The position numbers and the translations under genes are program-made. The notes beneath the pieces were generated by a model. It made no database searches, was not told the origin of the DNA, and worked only from the letters and a program-made list of their open reading frames with translations. A stretch of DNA of 64,000 nucleotides from VRUE01 sp045805805 (lineage in GTDB: Bacteria > Actinomycetota > Thermoleophilia > Solirubrobacterales > 70-9), in contig JBJMKO010000049.1 of the NCBI GenBank assembly GCA_045805805.1, positions 1 through 64,000 on the forward strand, written 5' to 3'. Shown one piece after another: positions 1-9,243 of the stretch (position 1 is its first letter; every line of letters starts with the position of its first letter).

Positions 1-809
<809 letters not shown>

Positions 810-815
810 GAGGGG

Positions 816-893
816 GAGAGGGCGGGCACCCCACCTCAAAACAATCAAAAGCGGCTCCCGCCGCGCGTTTTGTGGAGGGGTGCCCGCCCTCTC
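816..893. repeat. Family A nested palindrome, copy A1 (clpX-valS gap)
   Basis: Outer arms of 17 bases, 816-832 and 877-893, are exact reverse complements. Inside them CAAAAC (837-842) pairs with GTTTTG (867-872), and a central GCGGC-TCCC-GCCGC hairpin sits in between. The core matches copies A2 to A4 further along, while the outer arms are specific to this copy. It follows the clpX stop and may also act as a terminator. Relative to A2 and A3 it is in the opposite orientation. Confidence 0.85.
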
Positions 894-917
894 TTCTCGG
901 CGCCGCTGACTGCTGCT

Positions 918-954
918 GTGACGCCTCAAGGCGCGGCTATCTAGACTCGCCACG
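918..954 (+). promoter_or_regulatory. valS promoter, apparently leaderless
   Basis: A TAGACT -10 box at 942-947 lies 7 bases before the GTG at 955. A weak -35 (GTGACG, 918-923) sits 18 bases upstream of the -10 box. The expected transcription start falls on or next to the start codon, and no Shine-Dalgarno sequence is visible. Confidence 0.6.
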
Positions 955-3570
955 GTGGACGCCGAGCGGCTGAAAAAGCTTGAGGGCACGACGCGGTGGG
1001 AGCCCGCGGAGGTCGAGGGGCGGATCTTTGCTGAATGGCTTGAGGCAGGGTATTTTCATCCGTCGGCTGAGGGCAGTCCGGAGGAGAATTTTTCGGTTGC
1101 GATTCCGCCGCCGAATGTGACCGGGGCGCTGCATATGGGGCACGCGCTGAACGGGTCGATGCAGGATGCGCTGGTGCGGATGAACCGGATGCGGGGGCGC
1201 AATGCGCTCTGGGTTCTCGGCACCGATCACGCGGGGATCGCCACGCAGTCCGTGGTCGAGAAGATGCTGCTCGCCGAAGGCGTCTCCCGCCATGACCTCG
1301 GTCGCGAGAAGTTCGTCGAGTGCGTCTGGGAGTGGCGCGAGGAGTACGGCTCGCGGATCGTCGAGCAGTACAAGCGCCTCGGCGCTTCCTGCGACTACGA
1401 GCGCGAGCGCTTCACTCTCGATGACGGATACGTGAAGGCCGTCTACCGAGTCTTCAAGCAGCTCTTCGACAAGGGCTACATCTACCGCGACAACTACATG
1501 GTCAACTGGGATCCCGGCTCGCGCTCGGCGATCTCCGACCTCGAGGTGGAGAATCGAGAGGTCGAGGACACGCTCTACTCGATCGACTACCCGGTCGAGG
1601 GCTCCGACCGGGTGCTGACCGTTGCCACCGTGCGCCCGGAGACGATGCTCGCCGACACCGCGGTGGCGGTGAGCCCGGGCGACGAGCGCTACGCCGATCT
1701 CGTCGGCCGGCACTGCGTCCTGCCCCTGGTCGGTCGGCGCCTGCCGATCGTCGCCGACGAGCACGTCGACCCCGAGTTCGGCACCGGGGCGCTGAAGATC
1801 ACCCCCGGCCATGACCCCAACGACTTCGAGATCGGCCGTAAGCACGGGCTGGAGGAGATCGTTGCGATCGGCCCCGACGGGCGGCTGACCGAGGAGGCGG
1901 GGGAGAGGTTCGCCGGCCTGACCGCGGCCGAGGCGCAGGAGGCCGTCGTCACCGCCCTGCGCGAGGAGGGCGTGCTGCGCGCCGAGGAGCCCTACGTCCA
2001 CTCCGTCCCCTTCTCGCACCGCTCGGGAGAGCGGATCGAGCCGTTGATCTCGCTGCAGTGGTTCTGCCGCATGGACGAGCTTGCGGCACCGGCAATCGAG
2101 GCGGTGCAGCGCGACCGGGTGCGGATCGCGCCGGCGCAGTGGAAGCGCGTCTACCTCGATTGGATGCGGGAGATCCGCCCCTGGTGCATCTCCCGCCAGC
2201 TCTGGTGGGGGCACCGGATCCCGGTCTGGTACTGCGATCCCTGCGAGGAAACGATCGTCGCCGAGCAGACACCCGAGCGCTGCGGTGCCTGCGGTGGCGA
2301 GCTGCGTCAAGAGGAGGATGTGCTCGACACCTGGTTCAGCTCGGCGATCTGGCCCTTCGCGACGCTCGGGTGGCCCGACGACACCCCCGAGCTGCGCGCC
2401 TTCTACCCGACCAGCTTCCTGACCACGGCGCGCGAGATCCTCTTCCTCTGGGTGGCGCGGATGATCATGACCGGGCTCGAGTTCGCCGGCGACGTCCCCT
2501 TCGGCGACGTCTACGTGCACTCGGTGATCCAGGCCCGTGACGGTCGCCGCATGTCGAAGAGCCTCGGCACTGGGATCGACCCGCTGGAGGAGATCGACGT
2601 GCACGGCGCCGACGCGCTGCGCTTCGGTCTGCTGGCGATGTCCTCGACCCAGGACGTGCGCTACTCCGATGCCAAGGTCCAGCAGGGCCGCGATCTCGCC
2701 AACAAGCTCTGGAACGCGTCGCGATTGATCTTGCTGAATTGCAAATTCGAGCAAGATCAATCGCACCTCGAGGTGCCGCAGGGCCAAGTCCCCGCGGCAG
2801 TTGGACGAGGGACACTCAACCTCGATCGCGTGGAGGACCGCTGGATCCTCTCGCGGATGGAGCGGACGATCGCCTCGGTCACGGCCAAGCTCGACACCTA
2901 CGACTTCGCCCACGCCGCCGGCGAGGCCTACGCCTTCTTCTGGTCGGAGCTCTGCGACTGGTACCTGGAGATCGCCAAGCCGCGGCTGTACGAGGGCGAG
3001 GCTGAGGTATCCGCCAACCTGCTCTGGGTGCTGGAGCGCACGCTCGCCCTGTTGCACCCGCTGATGCCCTTCGTGACGGAGGAGGTCTGGTCCTACCACC
3101 CGTCCCGACAGGGGCACCTCGCCGTGCATCCGTTCCCCCGGGTCGAGGAGTCGCTCTTCGACTCCGAGGCCGAGGCCCAGGTCGGGCGCGGGATCGAGCT
3201 GACCGGCCGCCTGCGCGCCTGGCGCGACATGGTCGAGGCGCCCGCCGCCAGCCGGCTCTCCGCCCGTGTCGACGAAGAGCGACCGCAGGAGTTCGTTGGC
3301 CGCCTGGCCCGCTTCGAGTTCACCGAGGACGGCGGAGACCCGATCGCCTCCGTCGGCCCGGTCAGGGTGCTCGCCTCGGCCGAGATCGACGCCGATGCGG
3401 TGGCGGCCCGGCTCGAGAAGCGCCGCCAAGAGCTTCGCTCCGAGGTGGCGCGCGCCGAGGGCAAGCTCAGCAACGAGAAGTTCGTCGACAGGGCGCCCGC
3501 CGAGCTGGTCGAGGAGGAGCGGGCCAAGCTCGAGCGCTACCGGGCCGAGCTCGGGGAGCTCACGGAATAG
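955..3570 (+). CDS. valS: Valyl-tRNA synthetase
   Basis: Charges tRNA-Val in the cytoplasm. It is a class I synthetase of 871 residues, a normal length. The HIGH motif appears as HMGH (residues 60-63) after PPPNVTGAL, and KMSKS as RMSKS (about 532-536). The CP1 editing domain lies between them, the anticodon-binding domain follows, and the C-terminal 60 residues form the expected tRNA-binding coiled coil. The GTG start directly follows a TAGACT promoter box with no ribosome binding site. Odd feature: a perfect AT-rich palindrome (2721-2764) is carried in frame between the catalytic and anticodon domains and adds a short loop. FolC coding homology begins immediately after its stop codon. Confidence 0.97.
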   Translation: MDAERLKKLEGTTRWEPAEVEGRIFAEWLEAGYFHPSAEGSPEENFSVAIPPPNVTGALHMGHALNGSMQDALVRMNRMRGRNALWVLGTDHAGIATQSVVEKMLLAEGVSRHDLGREKFVECVWEWREEYGSRIVEQYKRLGASCDYERERFTLDDGYVKAVYRVFKQLFDKGYIYRDNYMVNWDPGSRSAISDLEVENREVEDTLYSIDYPVEGSDRVLTVATVRPETMLADTAVAVSPGDERYADLVGRHCVLPLVGRRLPIVADEHVDPEFGTGALKITPGHDPNDFEIGRKHGLEEIVAIGPDGRLTEEAGERFAGLTAAEAQEAVVTALREEGVLRAEEPYVHSVPFSHRSGERIEPLISLQWFCRMDELAAPAIEAVQRDRVRIAPAQWKRVYLDWMREIRPWCISRQLWWGHRIPVWYCDPCEETIVAEQTPERCGACGGELRQEEDVLDTWFSSAIWPFATLGWPDDTPELRAFYPTSFLTTAREILFLWVARMIMTGLEFAGDVPFGDVYVHSVIQARDGRRMSKSLGTGIDPLEEIDVHGADALRFGLLAMSSTQDVRYSDAKVQQGRDLANKLWNASRLILLNCKFEQDQSHLEVPQGQVPAAVGRGTLNLDRVEDRWILSRMERTIASVTAKLDTYDFAHAAGEAYAFFWSELCDWYLEIAKPRLYEGEAEVSANLLWVLERTLALLHPLMPFVTEEVWSYHPSRQGHLAVHPFPRVEESLFDSEAEAQVGRGIELTGRLRAWRDMVEAPAASRLSARVDEERPQEFVGRLARFEFTEDGGDPIASVGPVRVLASAEIDADAVAARLEKRRQELRSEVARAEGKLSNEKFVDRAPAELVEEERAKLERYRAELGELTE
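2721..2764. repeat. Palindrome inside valS
   Basis: Arms of 15 bases (2721-2735 and 2750-2764) are exact reverse complements. An inner GAATT-GCA-AATTC hairpin is offset by one bulged base. The element is much richer in A and T than the surrounding gene. It is read in frame as a loop running from about RLILLNCKFEQDQSH, where related ValRS proteins usually have a short linker. Confidence 0.75.
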
Positions 3571-3629
3571 ACCCGCAGGCCTACCTCGACTCGCTGGAGC
3601 CGGTCGGCTGGAAGCTCGGCCTGGAGCGG

Positions 3630-4841
3630 ATGCGCAGCCTCAGCACCGCGCTGGGAATGCCCCAACACCGATTCGCCTCGATCCACGTGGTCGGCACCAA
3701 CGGCAAGTCATCGGTCACGCGCATGATCGCGGCGTTGCTGGAGGCGCACGGGATCCGCTGCGGAGTCTGTGTCTCTCCCCACTCCCTGCGCTGGTCCGAA
3801 CGGGTGCTGATCGGCGGGGAGGAGATCGGAATCGCGGAGTTCGCCGCCGCGGTCGAGCGGACCGCCCAGGCCGCCGAGGTCGTCGACCGCTCGCTCGGGG
3901 ACGACGAGGCGGTGACCCAGTTCGAGGTCGCCACGGCCGCTGCCTTCGTCGCCTTTGCCGCCGCCCGGGTCGAGGCCGCGGCCGTGGAGGCCGGATTGGG
4001 CGGGAAACTGGACGCGACCAACACGATCCCCTCGCGGGTCACGGTCCTGACCTCGATCGGGCTCGACCACACCGACTGGCTGGGGGAGACCGAGCTCGAG
4101 ATCGCGGCGGAGAAGCTGGCGGTGTTGCGCGACCACACCATCCTGGTCCTGGGCAGGGTCAGCCCTGAGGTCGCGGCCCTGGCCGAGCAGACGGCAGCGG
4201 AGCGGGGAGCGAAGCTGATCGTCGCCCCGGAGGATCCCGGCGAGGGGATCGAGCTGCGAGCCGCGGGCCGCTTCCAGCGGCGCAACTTCGCCCTTGCCTG
4301 CGCCGCCGCCGAGGCTTTTCTCGGGGAGCTGGACGCCTCGCTTGTCGCCCGGGTAGCGTCGAACGTCACCGTTCCGGGTCGCCTCGAGCGAGTTGCCGAG
4401 AGTCCGCCAACGTTCCTCGACGCCGCCCACAACCCCGACGGCGCCACGGCGCTGGCCGAGGCCGTCGCCGAGATCGCCGCCGGTCGCCCGGTCATAGCCT
4501 GCGTCGCCGTCCTGGCCGAAAAGGACGCCAAGGCCATGTTCGCCGCCATGTCCCCCTCCCTGACCCGGGTCATCTGCACCCAGCTCCCCGAACAGCCCGC
4601 CGACGGGACTAAAACCGGAGCCGGGGTCGTGTTTTCGGCCCATCGGCCTTCGTTTTCGGCGGAGCGGCTGGCCGAGATGTGTGGGCAGGTCGGACTGGGG
4701 GCCGAGGCGGAGGTTGATTTCGGCGGGGCGGTCCGGCGCGCACGTGCGCTGGCCCTGGATTCGGGTGCGGTTCTGCTCGTCACCGGATCGCACTACGTGC
4801 TGGCACCGGCCCGAACCGCCCTGCGCCTGTGGGAGGATTGA
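3630..4841 (+). CDS. folC: Bifunctional folylpolyglutamate/dihydrofolate synthase
   Basis: Adds glutamates to folates and may make dihydrofolate from dihydropteroate. The Mur-ligase ATP site is seen as VVGTNGKSSVTRM, and the C-terminal domain carries FLDAAHNPDG. The listed start is the first canonical codon (ATG 3630, 403 residues). However, FolC-like residues (YLDSLEPVGWKLGLER) are encoded in frame from about 3582, and the frame is open back into valS without any ATG, GTG or TTG. The codon overlapping the valS stop is ATA at 3567, with GGGGAG 8 bases upstream, so initiation there is possible. A repeat-like insert lies at 4597-4662. It is probably co-transcribed with valS. Confidence 0.9.
   Translation: MRSLSTALGMPQHRFASIHVVGTNGKSSVTRMIAALLEAHGIRCGVCVSPHSLRWSERVLIGGEEIGIAEFAAAVERTAQAAEVVDRSLGDDEAVTQFEVATAAAFVAFAAARVEAAAVEAGLGGKLDATNTIPSRVTVLTSIGLDHTDWLGETELEIAAEKLAVLRDHTILVLGRVSPEVAALAEQTAAERGAKLIVAPEDPGEGIELRAAGRFQRRNFALACAAAEAFLGELDASLVARVASNVTVPGRLERVAESPPTFLDAAHNPDGATALAEAVAEIAAGRPVIACVAVLAEKDAKAMFAAMSPSLTRVICTQLPEQPADGTKTGAGVVFSAHRPSFSAERLAEMCGQVGLGAEAEVDFGGAVRRARALALDSGAVLLVTGSHYVLAPARTALRLWED
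4597..4662. repeat. Repeat H1 inside folC
   Basis: Two motifs, CCCGCCGACGGGAC at 4597 and TCGGCCCATCGGCC at 4635-4648, recur in the same order and nearly the same spacing inside pheT (34517-34569). The outer CCGCCGA and TCGGCGG (4656-4662) are complementary. The element is translated in frame in a poorly conserved part of FolC. Confidence 0.5.
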
Positions 4842-4845
4842 GCCG

Positions 4846-4974
4846 ATGGAGGCTAAGTCCAAGAGCGCCGGTACGGAACTACTCTCGATGATGGCGCTCG
4901 TCGCGGGGGTCGTCGCCGCGGTGATCCTCGTCTTCTTCGGAATCGGCTACCTCTTCGGCAGCCTCTTTCTCTAG
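4846..4974 (+). CDS. Small single-pass membrane protein
   Basis: A 42-residue protein with a short polar N-terminus and one membrane helix (about residues 13-41, rich in Val, Ala, Ile, Leu and Phe). It starts at an ATG 4 bases after the folC stop, with GGAGG at 4832-4836 inside the end of folC, so it is translationally coupled to folC. I do not recognise the family. It is too small to be an enzyme, and a helper or stress micro-protein is possible. The good ribosome site and the coherent hydrophobic helix are the main support for it being real. Confidence 0.6.
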   Translation: MEAKSKSAGTELLSMMALVAGVVAAVILVFFGIGYLFGSLFL

Positions 4975-5058
4975 GGCCAGGCGAGCGCGCACCCGACATT
5001 GACCACACTGGGGTGGGGTAAAGGGCGGATGCGAGGGTTCGCGGGTCCGGCGGCGAAG

Positions 5059-5064
5059 TAGACT
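5059..5064 (+). promoter_or_regulatory. -10 box upstream of the zinc-ribbon membrane protein gene
   Basis: A TAGACT box identical to those before valS and two other genes. Transcription would begin near 5071 and give a leader of about 20 bases before the ATG at 5093. No clear -35 element is visible. Confidence 0.4.
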
Positions 5065-5092
5065 CCCCGCCCCCTGTAGCGGGCTCCCAGCC

Positions 5093-5782
5093 ATGGCACT
5101 AGCGATCTTCGGCATCACTAACGACGGCCTCAACCTGGCCGCCACCCTCTTCGTCTTGGCGATCGTGGTCGTCTGGCTTGCCCTGATCGTCTACACGTAC
5201 CTCGACGCCAAGCGCCGCATCTCGGACCCCTTCCTGGTCGCCTGCGCGACGATCGGCTCCTTCTTCCCCTACATCGGCACGGCGGTCTACGCGATCGTGC
5301 GCCCCCCCGAGTTCCTCGAGGACGCCCACGAACGCGAGCTGGAGATCAGGGCCGCCGAGCTGCGCGTGCGCCAGCTGACCGAGGCCTCCTGCCCCAACTG
5401 CGAATACCCGGTCGAGAAGAACTTCCTGCGCTGCCCCAAGTGCCAGTGCCGCCTCAAGGACCCGTGCCCGAGCTGCGGCAAGCCGGTCGACCCGCGCTGG
5501 GCTCTTTGTCCCTACTGCGAGAGTGCCCTGGCCGAGCCGCCACGGCGGAAAAAACCCCGAGCCGAGGGTCGCCGTGAGCCCCGTGCGGAGCGACCTGCCG
5601 CGAGCCCGGAGCGAGTTGAGCGCGAGGAGCGAAAAGCCGGGGAGGAGCGCCCCAAGCGCCGCCCGCCCGCCCGCACGAAGGCAAAAGAGCCCGCCGCGGC
5701 GGAGAACGATGAACCCACCCAACCCAAGCGACCCCAAAGGAGCCCCGCCCGTGAGCCGGACGCTGATCCTCGTAAAGCCTGA
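5093..5782 (+). CDS. Membrane protein with double zinc ribbon and basic tail
   Basis: 229 residues, function unknown. Two hydrophobic segments (about 14-36 and 48-69) anchor it. A short helix is followed by two zinc ribbons with CPNC (100-103), CPKC (114-117), CPSC (125-128) and CPYC (139-142). Residues 150-229 are rich in Arg, Lys, Pro, Glu and Ala and are probably disordered. This matches the DZR-type architecture, an inference from the Cys spacing. Its end overlaps the start of ndk by 32 bases, so the two are probably expressed together. A TAGACT box lies about 30 bases upstream of its start. Confidence 0.8.
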   Translation: MALAIFGITNDGLNLAATLFVLAIVVVWLALIVYTYLDAKRRISDPFLVACATIGSFFPYIGTAVYAIVRPPEFLEDAHERELEIRAAELRVRQLTEASCPNCEYPVEKNFLRCPKCQCRLKDPCPSCGKPVDPRWALCPYCESALAEPPRRKKPRAEGRREPRAERPAASPERVEREERKAGEERPKRRPPARTKAKEPAAAENDEPTQPKRPQRSPAREPDADPRKA

Positions 5783-6158
5783 CGCCTTCCAGCGCGCCCT
5801 GACCGGCGAGGTGATCGCCCGCTTCGAGCGCAAGGGACTGCGAATCGCGGCGCTGAAGACGATGCGGGCCGACGAGTCGATCGCCAACGAGCATTACGAA
5901 GAGCACACTGAGAAGCCCTTCTTCGGCGAGCTGGTCTCCTTCATCACCGGGGGTCCCCTCGTCGCCATGGTCCTCGAGGGGCCCGAAGCGGTCGCGGCGG
6001 CCCGCCAGCTGATCGGCGCCACCAACCCGGTCGAGGCCGCACCGGGCTCGATCCGCGGCGACTTCGCGCTCGAGGTGACCTTCAACATGGTCCACGGCTC
6101 CGACTCCGACGAGTCTGCCGCGCGAGAGATCGGCATCTGGTTCCCAGAGCTGCCTTGA
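5751..6158 (+). CDS. ndk: Nucleoside diphosphate kinase
   Basis: Transfers the terminal phosphate of ATP to other nucleoside diphosphates through a phosphohistidine. 135 residues, the standard length. It opens with RTLILVKPDA, and the catalytic His is H115 in NMVHGSDS. The GTG at 5751 was chosen because AAAGGAG (5736-5742) lies 8 bases upstream and the product then starts at the family's usual position; the frame is open further upstream. It overlaps the preceding zinc-ribbon gene, and its stop shares bases with the TTG start of maf. Confidence 0.96.
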   Translation: MSRTLILVKPDAFQRALTGEVIARFERKGLRIAALKTMRADESIANEHYEEHTEKPFFGELVSFITGGPLVAMVLEGPEAVAAARQLIGATNPVEAAPGSIRGDFALEVTFNMVHGSDSDESAAREIGIWFPELP

Positions 6159-6697
6159 ATGTAGTTCTCGCATCCGGCTCGCCGCAGAGAGCCGAGATTC
6201 TTCGCAAGCTTGGGCTCGAGTTCGAGGTCGTCGTGTCGGGTGTGGACGAGCTCAGCGGGGGAGACCCTGAGGTCGAGGTGCTGGAGAACGCTCGGCTGAA
6301 GGCTCGGGCGGTTGAGCCCGATGGGGTGGTAATCGCTTGCGATACGGATGTGGTGTTGGACGGGAGGGCGCTGGGCAAGCCTGCCGATGCAGCTGAGTCG
6401 CGGCGCTATCTGGATCGGATGTCGGGACGGGCGCACACGGTTATGAGCGGGCTCGTGGTGCTTGTCGGCGGGGAGGAGCGGAGCGGGTTGGATCGCACCA
6501 CCGTGGCCTTCAAGGCGCTGAGCGAGGCGGAGAAGGAGCGCTACGTGGAGTTCGGCGAGTGGGAGGGCCGGTCCGGCGGGTACGCGATCCAGACGCTGGG
6601 GTCGACGCTGGTGGAGCGGGTCGAGGGGAGTGTCTCCAACGTGGTCGGACTGCCGGTGGGGCTGCTGTTCGAGCTGGCGCCTGAGCTGTTCGAGTGA
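6155..6697 (+). CDS. maf: Maf-like nucleotide pyrophosphatase
   Basis: House-cleaning pyrophosphatase of the Maf/HAM1-like superfamily that hydrolyses non-canonical or dTTP/UTP-type nucleotides. 180 residues. The N-terminal signature LASGSPQRAEILRKLG, the CDTDVVLDG segment with acidic metal ligands, and YAIQTLGSTLVERVEG near the end are all present. The start is a TTG at 6155 overlapping the ndk stop (TTGA); no ATG is available in frame at the right place. Maf next to the shape operon mreBCD is a common bacterial arrangement. Confidence 0.93.
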   Translation: MNVVLASGSPQRAEILRKLGLEFEVVVSGVDELSGGDPEVEVLENARLKARAVEPDGVVIACDTDVVLDGRALGKPADAAESRRYLDRMSGRAHTVMSGLVVLVGGEERSGLDRTTVAFKALSEAEKERYVEFGEWEGRSGGYAIQTLGSTLVERVEGSVSNVVGLPVGLLFELAPELFE

Positions 6698-6761
6698 AAC
6701 TGACCAAATCCGGCTTCGTTTGCGGCATTTGGGATGATTTCGGGCAGGTCCCCAAATCCAC

Positions 6762-7811
6762 ATGGGTGTTTTCAGCTATCTGAGAGGGCTCGGCGGTCGC
6801 GACATGGCCGTCGATCTGGGCACGGCCAACACGCTCGTCTACGTTCGCGGGCGCGGCATCGTCCTCTCCGAGCCCTCGGTGGTTGCGATCGACTCCCATA
6901 CCGGCCAGGTGCACGCGGTTGGCGTGGAGGCGAAGCGGATGCTCGGGCGGACCCCCGGCAACATCACCGCGATCCGCCCGCTCAAGGACGGGGTGATTGC
7001 CGACTTCGACGTCACCGAGCAGATGCTGCGCCACTTCATCAAGGAGGTGCACTCCAACCGTTTCGCCCACCCCCGCGTCGTCGTCTGTGTTCCCTCGGGC
7101 GTCACCGGCGTGGAGAAGCGCGCGGTCGAGGAGGCCTGCCTCTCGGCCGGGGCGCGCCAGGCCTACCTGATCGAGGAGCCGATGGCGGCGGCGATCGGCG
7201 CCGGCCTGCCGGTGGCCGAGCCGACCGGCTCGATGGTGGTCGACGTCGGCGGCGGCACCACCGAGGTGGCGGTGATCTCGCTGGGCGGGATCGTCGTCTC
7301 ACAATCGATCCGGATCGGCGGCGACGAGCTCGACGAGGCGATCGTCAACCACTGCAAGCACGAGTACAAGCTGGCGATAGGCACCCAGACCGCGGAGGAG
7401 GTCAAGCTCGAGGCGGGCTCGGCCTCGCCGCTGCCCGAGGAGGTGCGGGCCGAGATTCGCGGTCGCGATCTCGTATCCGGCCTTCCGAAAACGATCGTGA
7501 TCGGCTCTGAGGAGATACGCGAGGCGCTCGACGAAACGGTCGGCCGCATCGTCGAAGCGGTCAAGGACACGCTCGATCGCACTCCCCCGGAGCTGGCGGG
7601 CGACATCATGGACCGGGGCATCACCCTCGCCGGCGGCGGCGCGCTCTTGCAAGGACTCGAACAGCGCCTCCGCGACGAGTGCCAGATGCCCTGTCAGCTG
7701 GCAGAGTCACCGCTGACGTGCGTGGCGGTGGGCTCGGGCATCTCCCTTGAGGAGTTCGAGGCCATACACCGCGCCAGCAAGGAGAATTCCGGAGCCAGGC
7801 GACTTGCTTAG
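6762..7811 (+). CDS. mreB: Rod shape-determining protein MreB
   Basis: Actin-like ATPase that forms membrane-associated filaments guiding lateral wall synthesis. 349 residues, full length. Phosphate-1 loop MAVDLGTANTLVYVRGRG, phosphate-2 VVDVGGGTTEVAVISLG, and the adenosine-binding GITLAGGGALLQG are all clear. It heads the mreB-mreC-mreD-mrdA-rodA group. The 64-base gap after maf contains ATTTGGG and CCCAAAT as a loose inverted repeat just before the ATG, of unknown meaning. Confidence 0.98.
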   Translation: MGVFSYLRGLGGRDMAVDLGTANTLVYVRGRGIVLSEPSVVAIDSHTGQVHAVGVEAKRMLGRTPGNITAIRPLKDGVIADFDVTEQMLRHFIKEVHSNRFAHPRVVVCVPSGVTGVEKRAVEEACLSAGARQAYLIEEPMAAAIGAGLPVAEPTGSMVVDVGGGTTEVAVISLGGIVVSQSIRIGGDELDEAIVNHCKHEYKLAIGTQTAEEVKLEAGSASPLPEEVRAEIRGRDLVSGLPKTIVIGSEEIREALDETVGRIVEAVKDTLDRTPPELAGDIMDRGITLAGGGALLQGLEQRLRDECQMPCQLAESPLTCVAVGSGISLEEFEAIHRASKENSGARRLA

Positions 7812-7849
7812 CTCCTCTTCATCTCAAGCCCCGAACCTAGGTCTCCCCC

Positions 7850-8698
7850 GTGTATCGAAAGCAAGTACGCCGCCGTAGGGCGGTGCTGGCACTGCTGATT
7901 GTCGGCTCTTTTGTGCTGCTCACCCTCACCTACCAGGGTTCGCGCGGCCTGCAGGGCGGCGTCAGCACGATCTTCAGCCCGGTTCAGTCGGTCGCCGACC
8001 GTGCCCTGAAGCCGGCCCGCGACCTCGTCGACTGGTTCGATAAGACCTTCGACGCGCGCGGCGAAAACAGCCGCCTCAGGTCGGAGCTGGTCACGGCGCG
8101 CACGCAGGCGGTGGCCGGCCAGGAGGCTCTGCAGGAAAACGCGCAGCTGCGCAAGCTGGTGGAGCTCGACCGCGGCCCGGCGCTTGCCTCCTCGGCATAC
8201 GAGGAGGTGATCGCCCGCGTGATTTCCCGCTCGCCGACGGTTTGGCGCTCGAGCGTGACGATCGACGTCGGCAGCGGCGACGGCGTCCGCATCGACGACC
8301 CGGTGATCAGCGGCGACGGCGTGGTCGGCCGCATCGCCTCGGTCGAGGGTGGTTCTTCACAGGTGATGCTGCTCACGGACCACGCCAGCGCGATTTCGGC
8401 CAAGGTGCTGCCGACGGGCGTGCAGGGCGTGGTAAGGCCCGAGGTCGGAAACCCGGAAGACCTGATCCTCGATTTCATCGACTCGACCAAGCTGGTCCAC
8501 GGCACCCAGACCATCGTCACCGCAGGCTGGCGCGCCCAGGGGCTGGCTTCCCTCTTTCCGCCGGGGCTTCCGGTGGGCGAAGTGACCCAGGCCTCGATCG
8601 AAGATCAGGAGGCGAACGAACAGGTGGACGTGCGACCCTTCGCCGACCTGCGAAACCTCGATCTGGTCCAGGTCCTCACCAGAGGGTCGCGCGGATGA
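7850..8698 (+). CDS. mreC: Rod shape-determining protein MreC
   Basis: Bitopic scaffold that links MreB to the elongation peptidoglycan synthases. 282 residues from a GTG. An N-terminal membrane helix (about residues 11-27) is followed by a coiled coil (about 65-105, with ENSRLRSELVTAR) and the beta-barrel domain starting near ARVISRSPTVWRSS. The stop overlaps the mreD ATG (ATGA), implying coupled translation. Confidence 0.95.
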   Translation: MYRKQVRRRRAVLALLIVGSFVLLTLTYQGSRGLQGGVSTIFSPVQSVADRALKPARDLVDWFDKTFDARGENSRLRSELVTARTQAVAGQEALQENAQLRKLVELDRGPALASSAYEEVIARVISRSPTVWRSSVTIDVGSGDGVRIDDPVISGDGVVGRIASVEGGSSQVMLLTDHASAISAKVLPTGVQGVVRPEVGNPEDLILDFIDSTKLVHGTQTIVTAGWRAQGLASLFPPGLPVGEVTQASIEDQEANEQVDVRPFADLRNLDLVQVLTRGSRG

Positions 8699-9243
8699 TC
8701 CTGACGCCGAAGATCGTCGCCCGCATCGTCGCGATCGGGATGCTCGGAGTGCTGCTCCAGCTCTCCTTCTTCTCCAGGGTCGAACTCTTCCACGTCAGTC
8801 CCGACGTGCTGCCGGCGCTGGTCGTCTGCCTGGGCTTGCTCGGCGGCAGCCTGACCGGCGCGGTCAGCGGCTTCGCGATCGGCTTCTTCGTCGACTGCCT
8901 GCTGGTCGAGGCGCTCGGGATCACCTCGCTGGTGCTGCTCGGGGTCGGCTACCTCGCCGGCCTCTTCCGCGAGCGCTTCGAGATCCACAGCTCGCTGGTT
9001 CCGGCGCTGCTCTGCATGGGGCTGACCCTGCTTGCCGAGCTCGGCTTCGCCGTCGTGCAGCTGCTGCTCGGCATCGACGCCCCGGTCAGCATCCTCATCG
9101 TCCGCGACATGCTGCTGAAGAGCGTCTATGCCTTCTTCCTCGGCTGGCCCATCTACCTCGGCGTCCGCCGACTGCTGCGCCCGGCGCTGGTCGAGGAGCC
9201 AAGGGTGCGCCGCAGGGAGCAGCCGACCGTATTGGGGGCTTAG
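8695..9243 (+). CDS. mreD: Rod shape-determining protein MreD
   Basis: Integral membrane partner of MreC. 182 residues with about five hydrophobic segments and a short charged C-terminal tail. The start ATG 8695 overlaps the mreC stop. The family is weakly conserved in sequence; the call rests on hydropathy, size and its place between mreC and mrdA. It is followed by an unusually long gap filled with inverted repeats. Confidence 0.9.
   Translation: MILTPKIVARIVAIGMLGVLLQLSFFSRVELFHVSPDVLPALVVCLGLLGGSLTGAVSGFAIGFFVDCLLVEALGITSLVLLGVGYLAGLFRERFEIHSSLVPALLCMGLTLLAELGFAVVQLLLGIDAPVSILIVRDMLLKSVYAFFLGWPIYLGVRRLLRPALVEEPRVRRREQPTVLGA

Noticed and set aside
816..893. Palindrome A1 as only an ordinary rho-independent terminator
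   Set aside because: No T tract follows, and the inner core is shared with three distant copies, so a plain terminator does not explain it, although it may terminate too.
937..3429. 830-codon open frame on the minus strand opposite valS
   Set aside because: Mirror frame created by GC-rich codons; no family motifs, and valS on the other strand is certain.
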